The notes: generated by a model not told the origin, from the sequence alone. A stretch of 38,313 bases of DNA from Phycisphaerae bacterium (GCA_022072505.1 JAJVHU010000001.1:48068-86380), one strand, 5' to 3'. Positions 25,786 through 34,688 are shown, numbered from the stretch's first letter. Program-made: numbers and translations.

Positions 25786-28613
25786 CGCACTTCCTCGCCG
25801 TTGATGACCACGCGCCGAACCGACGTTCCCGCCTCAAAAGGCGGACCGTCGAAAATCACCAGATCGCCGTCCCGCCCCGGTTCCAGCGAACCCACCCGGT
25901 CGTCGAGGCGCAGCATCCGCGCCGCGTTCGTCGTCAGCGCCGCCAGCGCCGCCTCCGCCGACATCCCGCGCTCCACCGCGTACATCCCCACCTCGCGCAG
26001 CGAGCGGGCCCCGTCCTCCGCGTCGCTCTGGAACGCCACCGCGACGCCCGCCCGCGAAAGATCGTCCCCCTGCACATAAGGAACATACTGCCGCGTGCGA
26101 ACCACGTTCACCGGCAGGATCACCCCGACTTTCCTCTCCGCCAGCCGCGCCGCATGAACCGACGCCTCCTCCGCGTCGACCAGCGTCAGCGGCAGCTCGA
26201 ACTCCTCGGCGATCAGCTTCACCACCGCGTCAATCTGCGTGTGCGCCGAGACCCGCACGACCGCGGGGATCTTCTTCTCCAGCAGCAGCTTCAGCGGCTC
26301 CAGCGCTTCATCCACCTTCGGCGGAAGCGGACGCCCGTCTTTGCCGCGCGTCTTCGACCGCTCCACCTTGAACTCGACCGGCTTCTTCTCGACGCGCTCG
26401 CCCTCGACGTTGACCGTGATGCCCATGAAACGGATGACCCCGGTCATGTGATCCGCCCGATCCAGCGTCAGCTCGAACTCGGGGTACCCGTTGCCCTGCG
26501 TATCCACCTCGATCTGGCCTTTGATCCCCTTCTCGCCGTCGAACGTGCCCGTGATCTTGTGATCCACCGGAACCGCCGGCTCGACCACCCGACCTTCGAT
26601 CTGCGTCCCCGTCAGACGCAGCGCGACCTTGCCGGTCTCGGGGCTCGGCAGCGGCCCGCCCGACAGCGTCCCCGACCAGGTTCCCGTGATCGGGTCGTCA
26701 TCCTTGACCTCGGTCGTCTGCTCTTTCTCCGCGGGCTTCGCCTCAGCCGCTTGCCCGCTCTTCTGCTTTTCCTCCCACTCCTTCAGCTCTTTCTCGTACT
26801 TCTGCCAGCTTTCCAGGTACTTCTTGCCGGCCTCGAGGCGCTTCTTGAGCTGCTCCGCCGCCGCCGGCGGGTCCGCGTCCGAGACGTCGAAGATCAACGC
26901 CGCCGTGTCTCGGATGACCCGGTCCGCCCGCGACCGCCCCCCCGACTTGACCGCCGAGACCTGCGCCCCCGTCGTCCCTCCGCCCCGGTAAGGGGAAAGC
27001 GCCACCGTGGTGACGCCCGCCGCCGCCGTCCGAAGATCCGTCACGTCGGGCGCCCCGATCGCCTTCGACAGTTTCACGTCCGGTCCGGGACTCCCCCCGT
27101 CCCCGCGCAACCCGAGGTGCCCCCGCGCGTCGATGAACCCTGGCGTCACCACCGCGTCCTCGCCCGCGTCGATCACCTTCGCATAAGGCGGACGCGGAAC
27201 CGCGCGCCCGACCGCCGCCACCTTCCCCCCCTCAATCAACACTTCCCCGCCTTCGATCACGCGCTCCGGGCTGACCCAGACCGTCCCCGCCCGCACCACC
27301 AGCGGACCTTCCGACGGGGGCTCGAACGCCGCCGCGCCACGTACGTACACCTTCCGCACATGCGTCGTCGTCGAAAGCGGATCCCCCGAAAGCACCAGCA
27401 GATCCGCGTCTTTCCCCGGCGCAAGGCTTCCGATCCGGTCGCCGACGCCGAGGATCTCCGCCGCACGCCGCGTCACGCCTTCAATGACCCGCCGCTCATC
27501 CAGCCCCGCCCGAAGCGCCGTCGCCGCCGCCAGCCGCATGTCGCTAAGATCGTGCCCCTCCCCCACCGTCAAGGCCACCTGAACGTCTGCAAGCCCCTCC
27601 AACGCCTTCACGTTCCGCGACAGCACATCCGGATGCGTCCCGAGATTGCCCGCGGGCCGCCCGGTTTGAAGCGGAACCTCGAACACCAGCGGCAGCTTCG
27701 CCGCCGTCAGTTCCGCCCCCACGTCGTTCACTTCCCCGCCGCTGACCAGCACGCCGCCTTTGCGGTCCCGCAGAAACTCGATCGCCTGACGAAGATCCCC
27801 GGCCCGATCCGCCCGAACCCGCATCACTCCTCCACCGGACGCCCACGCGCCCAGCGCCCGACGGTGAAAGTCGAATGCCGCATCCGGAGTCGGCGACAGC
27901 GCGGCCTCCAGCGCCGCCCGCACCGTCGGCTGCTGCCCCAACCGGGAATCCGGCGCCTGACGCCGACCCGGCTCGATCGCCACGTCCGACGACGCCGGAA
28001 AGATGTAGTTGAAATCCAGCGGCGGCGAGTATGCGGATTCAAGAAAGTTCAACTGAAGCGCGGACCGCTCAGACAGGATTCGCTCCGTCGGCGACCCGCC
28101 CAGCCGAACCACCGCGCCGACCCCGCTGATCAACCGGTGACGCCCGGGATCCAGATGCACAGCCGTCACGCCTCCGGCGAGGATCACACGGTAGTCCCCG
28201 TATGCGTCGAACGCGTCGACCGCCGAGTACGCGCCGCTGACCGACTCCGCCCCGCGATGAAACCCCGCAAGGTCGCACGACGCCGCGATCATCCCCGGCA
28301 TCACCGTCTCATCAGGAAACGACGCCACCGGCAGATCCGGCGGAAGCGTCACCTCCCCCTCCGCGCCGACCGCCTCGATCCGACCGTCCCGGATCACGAT
28401 CACGCCGCGCTCGATCACCCACGGCGCCCCGTCCGCAACGGGCATCACGCGACCTGCGCGAATCACCACCGACCCGCCGCGGTCCGCCGGATACGCCGTC
28501 GTTGCAGCCGTGACGCAGAAAACCGCCGCGCATCCCAGCAACACAAGACCCGGATTCTTCCGACCCGCGCCGACGCGCCGCGCACTTGTCGGGATCTTTT
28601 CGCGGTCAGGCAT
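25782..28613 (-). CDS. Double-domain amidohydrolase-like (lipo)protein with beta-barrel insertion (fifth gene)
   Basis: 943 aa from ATG 28613, which has GGGAGG 5-6 nt upstream; the frame continues 30 codons further 5' without support. The signal region contains a possible lipobox LLGC (Cys28). It holds two amidohydrolase units in tandem: domain 1 about 45-430 (VMPGMIAASCD, HxH lost) and domain 2 about 435-943. Domain 2 keeps one His of HxH (Arg497-Gly-His499), a strand-5 His791 (VSAHTQID) and a strand-8 Asp864 (FQSDAEDG), but the strand-6 His is missing. Domain 2 carries a coiled coil (about 585-630) followed by a roughly 105-residue all-beta insertion (about 638-745) that looks like a small lipocalin-like barrel. 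It starts 8 bp inside the preceding gene and ends in an ATGA overlap with the next. Either a fusion of two cluster members or a duplication. Confidence 0.83.
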   Translation of the reverse strand: MPDREKIPTSARRVGAGRKNPGLVLLGCAAVFCVTAATTAYPADRGGSVVIRAGRVMPVADGAPWVIERGVIVIRDGRIEAVGAEGEVTLPPDLPVASFPDETVMPGMIAASCDLAGFHRGAESVSGAYSAVDAFDAYGDYRVILAGGVTAVHLDPGRHRLISGVGAVVRLGGSPTERILSERSALQLNFLESAYSPPLDFNYIFPASSDVAIEPGRRQAPDSRLGQQPTVRAALEAALSPTPDAAFDFHRRALGAWASGGGVMRVRADRAGDLRQAIEFLRDRKGGVLVSGGEVNDVGAELTAAKLPLVFEVPLQTGRPAGNLGTHPDVLSRNVKALEGLADVQVALTVGEGHDLSDMRLAAATALRAGLDERRVIEGVTRRAAEILGVGDRIGSLAPGKDADLLVLSGDPLSTTTHVRKVYVRGAAAFEPPSEGPLVVRAGTVWVSPERVIEGGEVLIEGGKVAAVGRAVPRPPYAKVIDAGEDAVVTPGFIDARGHLGLRGDGGSPGPDVKLSKAIGAPDVTDLRTAAAGVTTVALSPYRGGGTTGAQVSAVKSGGRSRADRVIRDTAALIFDVSDADPPAAAEQLKKRLEAGKKYLESWQKYEKELKEWEEKQKSGQAAEAKPAEKEQTTEVKDDDPITGTWSGTLSGGPLPSPETGKVALRLTGTQIEGRVVEPAVPVDHKITGTFDGEKGIKGQIEVDTQGNGYPEFELTLDRADHMTGVIRFMGITVNVEGERVEKKPVEFKVERSKTRGKDGRPLPPKVDEALEPLKLLLEKKIPAVVRVSAHTQIDAVVKLIAEEFELPLTLVDAEEASVHAARLAERKVGVILPVNVVRTRQYVPYVQGDDLSRAGVAVAFQSDAEDGARSLREVGMYAVERGMSAEAALAALTTNAARMLRLDDRVGSLEPGRDGDLVIFDGPPFEAGTSVRRVVINGEEVR

Positions 28614-30204
28614 CCGGACCTCCCTTGCTTTTCGAATTGTCCTTCCGCCGACGCGATTCAGCGCGGTCCGCCCGATCCGATGCCCGCTCAACCGAAGCGC
28701 CATCGTCGCCCGGTTCCGGAGACGGCGTTGGCGGCGCGGGCGAGTCCGGTTGGCTTTCTTCCTTGTTCTCAGGCTTCGCGGGATCCGTCGCGCCCTCGCC
28801 GGCCCCCGGTTTGTCCTCTTTCTGCGCTGGATCCGAAACCGCGGAGTCGCCCGCGGGCGCCTTCGGTTTCTCCTCGGCGCCCGGCTCCTCCATCAAACGC
28901 CGGATCCGGACGTCCTTCGCCCGGTCGTAAGCAAGGATGCCGTCGATGTACACCTGCTCCACCCAGGTGTTGAAATCCAGCGGATCGTCGCTGTAAACGA
29001 CGACGTTGCCCGCCTTCCCGACCTCCAGCGACCCGAGCGCGTCCCCCAGACCGAGCATCTTCGCCGGGTTGATCGTGACCGCCGCCAGCGCCGTCTCCCG
29101 CGCGACGCCCTCTCGGATGCACCGCGCCGCCTGATACGTCAGGTATCGCTCCGCCAGCGACGCATCCGGATGCGGAAGCAGCGCGAACGTCAGCCCCGCG
29201 TCAGCGATCACCTTCGGGACAAACGTCTCCTTCAACTTCCCCGTCAGCGGATCGCGCTCCCGGAAATCCAGGTTCACGTCCAGCACCACCGGACGCCCCG
29301 CCGCCTTCAACTCGTCCGCCGCCTTGAACGTGTCCGGACCGAGCACGAACACCACCCGCTCGAAAAAACCGTTGTCCTTCGCGAATTTCACGGCAGGACC
29401 GACGTCCGTCGCCGCGCCTACGTACACCCACGCATCCAGCCGCCCCTGCGAAAGCTCGTGCAGGTTCGCGTGCGCGTCGTCATAATCCTGCGGCCGGATC
29501 AATTCCGCGCCGCGCTTGCGCGCCTCCGCAGGTCCGACGTCGACGTCCTTCTTCAGCTTCTTCTGCTCCTCCTCGTAACGCTGCTCCGCCAGCCGCTCCC
29601 GGTAGTCCGCCAGCTCCGCAAACGCCTCCCGCAGGATCGCCCACTGCGCCATCCGGTCGTACCCGCCCTTCGGCGACGCCGACATCTTCACGCCGGCGCG
29701 CGGCTTCACCGTCATTTCGTCCACGTCCAGCCCGATCGGCCGAACCACCCGGCTGATCCCGCCGATGACGCAGTTGTTCGCCTGAATGATGTGAACCGTC
29801 GTCACGCCGTCGCGCAGGCTGTTCTCGAAAAACAACCGCGACGGGTCGATCGCGTCGTACACGTCCAGCGCCGCCCCGATGTCGAGGTTCTCGTTCGGAA
29901 TGTCGAGCCCCTGCCAGTCGTGCGCATTGACCAGCCCGGGAAAGAGAACCTTGCCGGAGACGTCCACCTCCATCGCGTCAAAGGGCAGCTCGACAGAGGC
30001 GCCCACCGCCGTGATCTTCCCGTGCTCGATGAGGATCGTGCCCTTCTCGATCTCCGGACCCGCGACCGGCACGATCCGACCCCCGGTCAACGCGACCTTC
30101 GCCGGCGGAACCGCCCCCGCGCCCGTCGTCGCACATGCCGCGATCAATCCCGCGACACGGCACGACCTCGTCCGCCGCATCAGACGACTCTCGGTTCTCC
30201 TCAC
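28606..30204 (-). CDS. Amidohydrolase-like (lipo)protein with disordered C-terminal tail (fourth gene)
   Basis: 532 aa from GTG 30204, chosen because CGGAGG lies 6 nt before it; TTG 30228 and ATG 30180 are in-frame alternatives. The signal region has a lipobox-like IAAC (Cys24). Family blocks: VLFPGLVNAHDWQG, GVTTV, NPAKMLGLGDALGSLEVGKAG. The first His of HxH remains (His95) but the second is Trp97; no strand-8 Asp of the usual form is seen (LLPHPDAS instead). A charged helical insertion (about 205-255) follows the same position as in its neighbours. The last 90 residues are Glu/Lys/Pro-rich and probably unstructured. It starts 71 bp after the preceding stop, the largest gap in the cluster, so a second promoter is possible there. 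Confidence 0.83.
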   Translation of the reverse strand: MRRTESRLMRRTRSCRVAGLIAACATTGAGAVPPAKVALTGGRIVPVAGPEIEKGTILIEHGKITAVGASVELPFDAMEVDVSGKVLFPGLVNAHDWQGLDIPNENLDIGAALDVYDAIDPSRLFFENSLRDGVTTVHIIQANNCVIGGISRVVRPIGLDVDEMTVKPRAGVKMSASPKGGYDRMAQWAILREAFAELADYRERLAEQRYEEEQKKLKKDVDVGPAEARKRGAELIRPQDYDDAHANLHELSQGRLDAWVYVGAATDVGPAVKFAKDNGFFERVVFVLGPDTFKAADELKAAGRPVVLDVNLDFRERDPLTGKLKETFVPKVIADAGLTFALLPHPDASLAERYLTYQAARCIREGVARETALAAVTINPAKMLGLGDALGSLEVGKAGNVVVYSDDPLDFNTWVEQVYIDGILAYDRAKDVRIRRLMEEPGAEEKPKAPAGDSAVSDPAQKEDKPGAGEGATDPAKPENKEESQPDSPAPPTPSPEPGDDGASVERASDRADRAESRRRKDNSKSKGGPDA

Positions 30205-30275
30205 GCTGCGCCTCCGAACTTGCTTCAAGTCTTTGTCCGCTGTCCCGAATTCACCTCGAACACGATGCCGCGCGC

Positions 30276-31862
30276 CTAACCCGGTCGCCGATCCACCTGA
30301 ACGCGCCCCCCAACCACCACCACCACCGGACGCGACGTCGCCGCAAAAGGCGCCCCACTCCAGACAATCACGTCCGCCCGCTTGCCCGCCTCGATCGTGC
30401 CGGTGTCGCCTTCGATCCCCAGCAGCTTCGCCGGCGTCGCCGTCACGCTGCGGACCACGTCGTCAAGCTCCGCCCCGAACCGCCGAGCATACATCGCCTG
30501 CCTCGCCAGCCCGTCTTCGTCACGAAGCTCCTGCGCGCTCAACGCCGTCTCAATCCCCGCGTCCAGCAGCGCCTTGAACGTGTGCAGACGAGCCCCCGCC
30601 GCCTCGCCCGACCAGCCCCGCCGCCCCGGCGCCTGCTCGTAGATCGGACCGAAAACCACCGGAACCCCCCGATCCTTCAAAGCGTCAAGACACTCGTACG
30701 CCTGCGTCCCTTCCTCCAGCGTGAAGGACAATCCCAGCTCGTCGCTCAGCCGCAGCGCCGTCTCGATGTCGTGCTGCATCCGCGCCTGAATCCGCAGCGG
30801 AATCTCGCCCTTCAGAACGCCGATCAGGTAGGGCATCGCCTCCTCCGGCGGAGCGTCCGCGCCGTGAATCCCCACGCCGTCGGCCCACCGCTGCGCGTCG
30901 TAAAACGCTTTCCGGAACACCCACGCCACGCCCATCCGAGTCGTCGGACGCCGCGTGTACATGCTCGCCGGACCGCGGAAAGGCAGCCGGTTCCCCGCTC
31001 CGACCCGGTAGGAATCCGAACCCATCACCCCCCGGACCGCCGACTCCGGCTTGACGACGCGCGACGCGACGTCCCCTCCGGTGCGAAGGATCGCGCCGCG
31101 CGAACTGATCACCGCGCCAGGGTCGCCGCCGACGTAGACCGTCGTCACACCCTGCGACAGCAGCCGCGAGAAATCCGGTGCGTTCAGGTCGATCGCGTCC
31201 AGCGCCCGAGTGTGCGGAATCACCTCCGCCGCGTGCTCCGTCTGACTCAGCCCGACGCGCACCCCCGCCGCGCTGGTCAGTTCGTCGTGAACAAGCGCCC
31301 CGCCGCACATGAGGCAGGACGAGTGATCGTAGCCGGCCTCAACGTGCGCATCCGCGCTCAAATACCCGAACCCGACGCCGGCGGTCACCGTCGCGGGGTC
31401 CGCGGAATGAACGTGAGCATGCGTGTGATCGCCTGCGCTCCCGTGTCCGCCCTCATCCCCGCCTTCGATTTCGACCTCGCTCGCCGCCGCAACCCCGGGA
31501 GGCGGCGCATGCCCCAGCGACAGCGTCGGCGTGGGCATCAGGTCATACGAATCCACCGCGACGTTGGCGTCGATCAGACCCGGCGTAACGCTCGCGCCCG
31601 TAATGTCGATGACCGTCGCGTCCGCCGGAATCTCCACGCCGGAGCCCACCGCCGCGATCCGCCCTCCGCGCATGACGATGACGCCGCCTTCGACCGTCCG
31701 CCCGTCGCCGAGGTGAACCACGGCCGCTTTGATCGCCAGCGCCTTGTCCGCGTCGCCTTGCCCCGCGACCGGCGCCGTCCCCGCGGCAAGCAACGTCACA
31801 GCGAGCAACCCGCGCAACCCGCGCCGTCTCCGCGGCTTATTCCGTCTGCAATGCAGCGTCAT
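30276..31862 (-). CDS. Secreted amidohydrolase-like protein with His-rich/CxxC insertion (third gene)
   Basis: 528 aa. Signal peptide with an Arg-rich n-region, cleaved near VAG (34). The amidohydrolase fold is clear from SVTPGLIDAN, GVTTVYVGGDPG and LLGIEGDTGTIEAGKRADVIVWSG. The canonical HxH is replaced by Asn100-x-Ala102, and the later ligands are also lost (ARMQHDIET, TLEEGTQAY). A unique insertion holds five histidines (140, 146, 148, 150, 152) followed by His180, Cys183 and Cys186 in a C-x-x-C, which could bind zinc or another metal at a site different from the ancestral one. ATG 31860-31862 has GAAGG close upstream and lies 26 bp inside the preceding gene. Confidence 0.83.
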   Translation of the reverse strand: MTLHCRRNKPRRRRGLRGLLAVTLLAAGTAPVAGQGDADKALAIKAAVVHLGDGRTVEGGVIVMRGGRIAAVGSGVEIPADATVIDITGASVTPGLIDANVAVDSYDLMPTPTLSLGHAPPPGVAAASEVEIEGGDEGGHGSAGDHTHAHVHSADPATVTAGVGFGYLSADAHVEAGYDHSSCLMCGGALVHDELTSAAGVRVGLSQTEHAAEVIPHTRALDAIDLNAPDFSRLLSQGVTTVYVGGDPGAVISSRGAILRTGGDVASRVVKPESAVRGVMGSDSYRVGAGNRLPFRGPASMYTRRPTTRMGVAWVFRKAFYDAQRWADGVGIHGADAPPEEAMPYLIGVLKGEIPLRIQARMQHDIETALRLSDELGLSFTLEEGTQAYECLDALKDRGVPVVFGPIYEQAPGRRGWSGEAAGARLHTFKALLDAGIETALSAQELRDEDGLARQAMYARRFGAELDDVVRSVTATPAKLLGIEGDTGTIEAGKRADVIVWSGAPFAATSRPVVVVVGGRVQVDRRPG

Positions 31863-33039
31863 ACACCTTCACCCCCTTGACGTAGACCTCGAGCACGCGC
31901 GACTCCAGCCGCAAAGGATCCCCGGAGAACACGACGAAATCCGCGTCCTTCCCCTTCTCAATTGACCCGACGCGTTCCGCAACCCCCGCGACTTTCGCCG
32001 GATTGATCGTGATCGCCCGCCGCGCCGCCGAGGCGTCCAGCCCGTAACGCGCCGCCAGCGCCGCGCTGATCCGCAACGAATCCGCGGGCGCATAAGGCAA
32101 AGCCCCCGCGAACGCGACTTCCTTCCCTCCCGCAGCGAGCAGCCCGGCGGTCCGGAGCACGCGCGGCGTCGTCGCGAACGTCATCACGTCCAGCACGATC
32201 GGCCCCTCGAACGCCGACAGCCACGCCGACTCCGCTTCGACCACCGTCGGCGTGTACGCCAGCCGGGCTTTCACGCCGACGCCGCCCAGCAATCTTGCGG
32301 CAGCCGCCAGATCCTCCGCCGCTTCGCACATCATCAGAACGTCAAGCTGACCGCGCGCCGCGGCGCGCATCCGCGCCGGTCCCTCTCCGCCCTTCCCTTT
32401 TGCCAACGCCGTCTCCAGCAGCGTCACCGCCCCGATCCGCGACGTCGGTTCCCGGTCGAACTCGAGCACGGACTGCCCCAGCGTCATCACCAGCGGACCG
32501 TCCTCGCGCAGCCGCTCCGCCTCGCCGCCGGCGCCGATCCTCACCGCCTGCGCCGTCCCCCCCACGACATTGTTCCCCGCCGGAAGGATCAACGCCGACG
32601 TCACGCCGCTGCGAAGCGCCGTCGCAAAATCACGATGCCGCACGTCGATCGCTTCCCGGATGCTCAGTTCCGGGGCGATCGCCGTCGATCGCTCGACATG
32701 ACGCCCCAGCGAGGCCACCCCCAGCGCCGAACGCGCATCAATGAGACCCGCACAAAGAACCGCGCGCGAATGATCCACCACCCCGTCGGCAACCGGAGTC
32801 GATGCCGCTGGGCCGATCTCGCGAAAACGCCCGCCTTCGATGACCACCGTGCCGGCGCCGCCGATCGTCCCGTCCGGAAGGACAACCCCTCCGGCGGCGA
32901 TGGTCACGCGATCCGCGCCGCTCGCCGCAAGACCCGACGCGCCCGCCGTCAAACACGCCGCGACGATCCGACTCCGACTCCAGGACGTTCGCTGCATCCG
33001 CCTGCCCTGCCTCCACGTGCGCCGATCGTCGCGCCTCAT
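31837..33039 (-). CDS. Short amidohydrolase-like (lipo)protein, HxH lost (second gene)
   Basis: 400 aa, the shortest member, without the charged insertion seen in most others. The start is ATG 33039, overlapping the previous stop as ATGA; ATG 32997 in frame would leave a cleaner signal peptide. A lipobox-like VAAC (Cys29) is present. Landmarks: VLCAGLIDARSALG (Arg103-x-Ala105 in place of HxH), GVTSALILPAGNNVVGG and NPAKVAGVAERVGSIEKGKDADFVVFSGDPL. The strand-5 position reads MMCEAAEDL, where active relatives have HAHRADDI, so the metal site is gone. Probably a non-catalytic paralogue. Confidence 0.82.
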   Translation of the reverse strand: MRRDDRRTWRQGRRMQRTSWSRSRIVAACLTAGASGLAASGADRVTIAAGGVVLPDGTIGGAGTVVIEGGRFREIGPAASTPVADGVVDHSRAVLCAGLIDARSALGVASLGRHVERSTAIAPELSIREAIDVRHRDFATALRSGVTSALILPAGNNVVGGTAQAVRIGAGGEAERLREDGPLVMTLGQSVLEFDREPTSRIGAVTLLETALAKGKGGEGPARMRAAARGQLDVLMMCEAAEDLAAAARLLGGVGVKARLAYTPTVVEAESAWLSAFEGPIVLDVMTFATTPRVLRTAGLLAAGGKEVAFAGALPYAPADSLRISAALAARYGLDASAARRAITINPAKVAGVAERVGSIEKGKDADFVVFSGDPLRLESRVLEVYVKGVKVYDAALQTE

Positions 33040-34688
33040 TTGTCCGCCTTCGCCTCGTAAACCACCTTGCCGCCCACGTACGCCCGCTCGACCACCGAAG
33101 ACGGATCGTGCGGGTCTCCCGACCAGACAATCAGGTCCGCCCGCGCGCCGCGAGCCACGCGACCGGCGCCCTCCAGCCCGAGAAACCGCGCCGCCCGCGT
33201 CGTCACCAGTTCAAGCGGGGATCCCTCCGTTTCCAGCGCCCCAACCGTCAACTGAGCGTTCGCCAGAACAAAACGAGACTCCTGCACCCCCCCCCCGCCG
33301 CCCACCGCCCACCGCACGCCCGCCCTCGACAGCCGCGCCGCGCTCGTCGCTAGGTGACGTCGAAACTCGTTGTCCGCGCGAAGCTCGGAGCGCTGCGCCG
33401 GACCGAGCGCCACCGGCGCCTTCGCCTTCGCGATTTCGTCCGCGACCAGGTAAGCCTCCGTCGCCCCCTCCAGAATCAGATCCAAATTGAATTCCTGCGC
33501 CAGCTCCAGCGCGTTGAGGATGTCCTCGCTGCGGTGCGCCTCGATCCGAACCGGAAGTTTCCGGTCCAGGGCCTTCAGGAGAACTTCCTTGGCTCGATCC
33601 GGTTTCGGCTCCGCGGGTTTCTTGATCTCCTCTTCTTTCTTGGCGTCTCCCGCCGCGCCTGTCGCCGGAGGCGCGTCCGCAAAAGGCGCGTCGTCCCCTG
33701 AGATAAGACTGCGGAACACCTTCACCGGTTCGTCCGACGGAGCTTCGCCGGTGGCGTCCTCAGGTGCGTCCGCGCCGCCGTCCGCTCCGCCTGGCGACGG
33801 ACGAGGCGGTCCGGGTCGGGGGCCGGGGCGCGGACCTTCGGGCTTCGGGGCGTCCGGTTTCGGCTCGGCGGGCTTCTCGTCCTTCTTCTCCGACGGCTTC
33901 GGATCCGCTTCCTTCTTCTCGCCGCCGGATTTCGCTTTTTCCGCTTCTTCCTTCGCCTTCTTCTCGGCGCGCTCCTTGATTTTCTTCTCGTATTCCTCGA
34001 GGTCCGCCTTGTAATCCTCGAGCGACTTGCGGTGTTCCAGCGCCTCGCGGAACTGGCGACGCAGGTTGTTGAACGTGTTGATCCGGGCGAGCGCCGACTG
34101 ACCCGACCCGAGATTGACGTGCAGCGCAACGTCTTCCTTGATCGCGGACCCGGTTCGACCGCCCCCCGGGCGCCCCAGGGAGAAGATCGCGCTCGTTCCG
34201 AGCACCCCGACCGGTCCGCGCGGCGCGACGTAGACCGTCGTCACGCCGTTGCGCAGCGCGTCCTCGAACACATCCGCAGCGTACGCATCCCACCCGTCGG
34301 CCGCCTTCGACAGCGCGTTGGCGGCGCCTCCACCCGAGATGATCCCCAGTCCGCTGTAAACGTCGATGAAACCGGGCGTGACCGTCTTGCCGGTGGCGTC
34401 GAAGGACTTGCCCAGAATACCCGCTTTGACATCCGCGCCGACGTCGCCGATCCGGTCCCCGCGGATTGAAATCCCGCCCTGCTCAATGACGCGACCGTCT
34501 CCGGTCAGGATCCGCGCATGCTCGATCGTCTCCCCGCCGCCAAGCCCGAACAATTGCGCATGCGCTGAAGCCGTGACGGATGCGGTGCCCAGCAAGACAA
34601 TGAAATAAGCCGGGGCGGGCAGGCGCCCGGAACGAGAATTCCCCCCACGCCCCGAACGCGTTACGCGACGCTGTTGCTTGAACGTCAC
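33036..34688 (-). CDS. Secreted amidohydrolase-like protein with coiled coil/Pro-rich insertion (first gene of cluster)
   Basis: 550 aa from GTG 34688, with a strong GAGGAGGG 7 nt upstream. The signal peptide ends at AHA (44). The N-terminal beta part leads into KTVTPGFIDVYSGLG, where Tyr111-x-Gly113 replaces HxH. The strand-5 His is kept (RIEAHRSEDI, His385), but strand 6 reads LILEGATEAY with Glu408 where the ligand His would be, and the strand-8 Asp is absent (VRWAVGGGGG). Between them lies a long insertion: coiled coil 208-260, then a Pro/Lys/Glu and Gly-rich spacer to about 365. The C-terminus GLEGAGRVARGARADLIVWSGDP is typical of the family. It heads the operon; a possible promoter lies at 34721-34747. 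Confidence 0.83.
   Translation of the reverse strand: MTFKQQRRVTRSGRGGNSRSGRLPAPAYFIVLLGTASVTASAHAQLFGLGGGETIEHARILTGDGRVIEQGGISIRGDRIGDVGADVKAGILGKSFDATGKTVTPGFIDVYSGLGIISGGGAANALSKAADGWDAYAADVFEDALRNGVTTVYVAPRGPVGVLGTSAIFSLGRPGGGRTGSAIKEDVALHVNLGSGQSALARINTFNNLRRQFREALEHRKSLEDYKADLEEYEKKIKERAEKKAKEEAEKAKSGGEKKEADPKPSEKKDEKPAEPKPDAPKPEGPRPGPRPGPPRPSPGGADGGADAPEDATGEAPSDEPVKVFRSLISGDDAPFADAPPATGAAGDAKKEEEIKKPAEPKPDRAKEVLLKALDRKLPVRIEAHRSEDILNALELAQEFNLDLILEGATEAYLVADEIAKAKAPVALGPAQRSELRADNEFRRHLATSAARLSRAGVRWAVGGGGGVQESRFVLANAQLTVGALETEGSPLELVTTRAARFLGLEGAGRVARGARADLIVWSGDPHDPSSVVERAYVGGKVVYEAKADK

Noticed and set aside
25662..28973. 1103-codon plus-strand open frame starting in the heptamer repeat
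   Set aside because: Composition (Arg, His, Pro) and lack of any domain show it is the GC-driven antisense frame of the double amidohydrolase. The same applies to the long antisense frames at 21591-22967, 23078-24427, 24721-26079, 28510-30279 and 30135-31880.
21474..34688. Cluster as a decayed or frameshifted set of pseudogenes
   Set aside because: All eight frames are full length with ribosome-binding sites, signal peptides and conserved C-terminal blocks; loss is confined to ligand positions.
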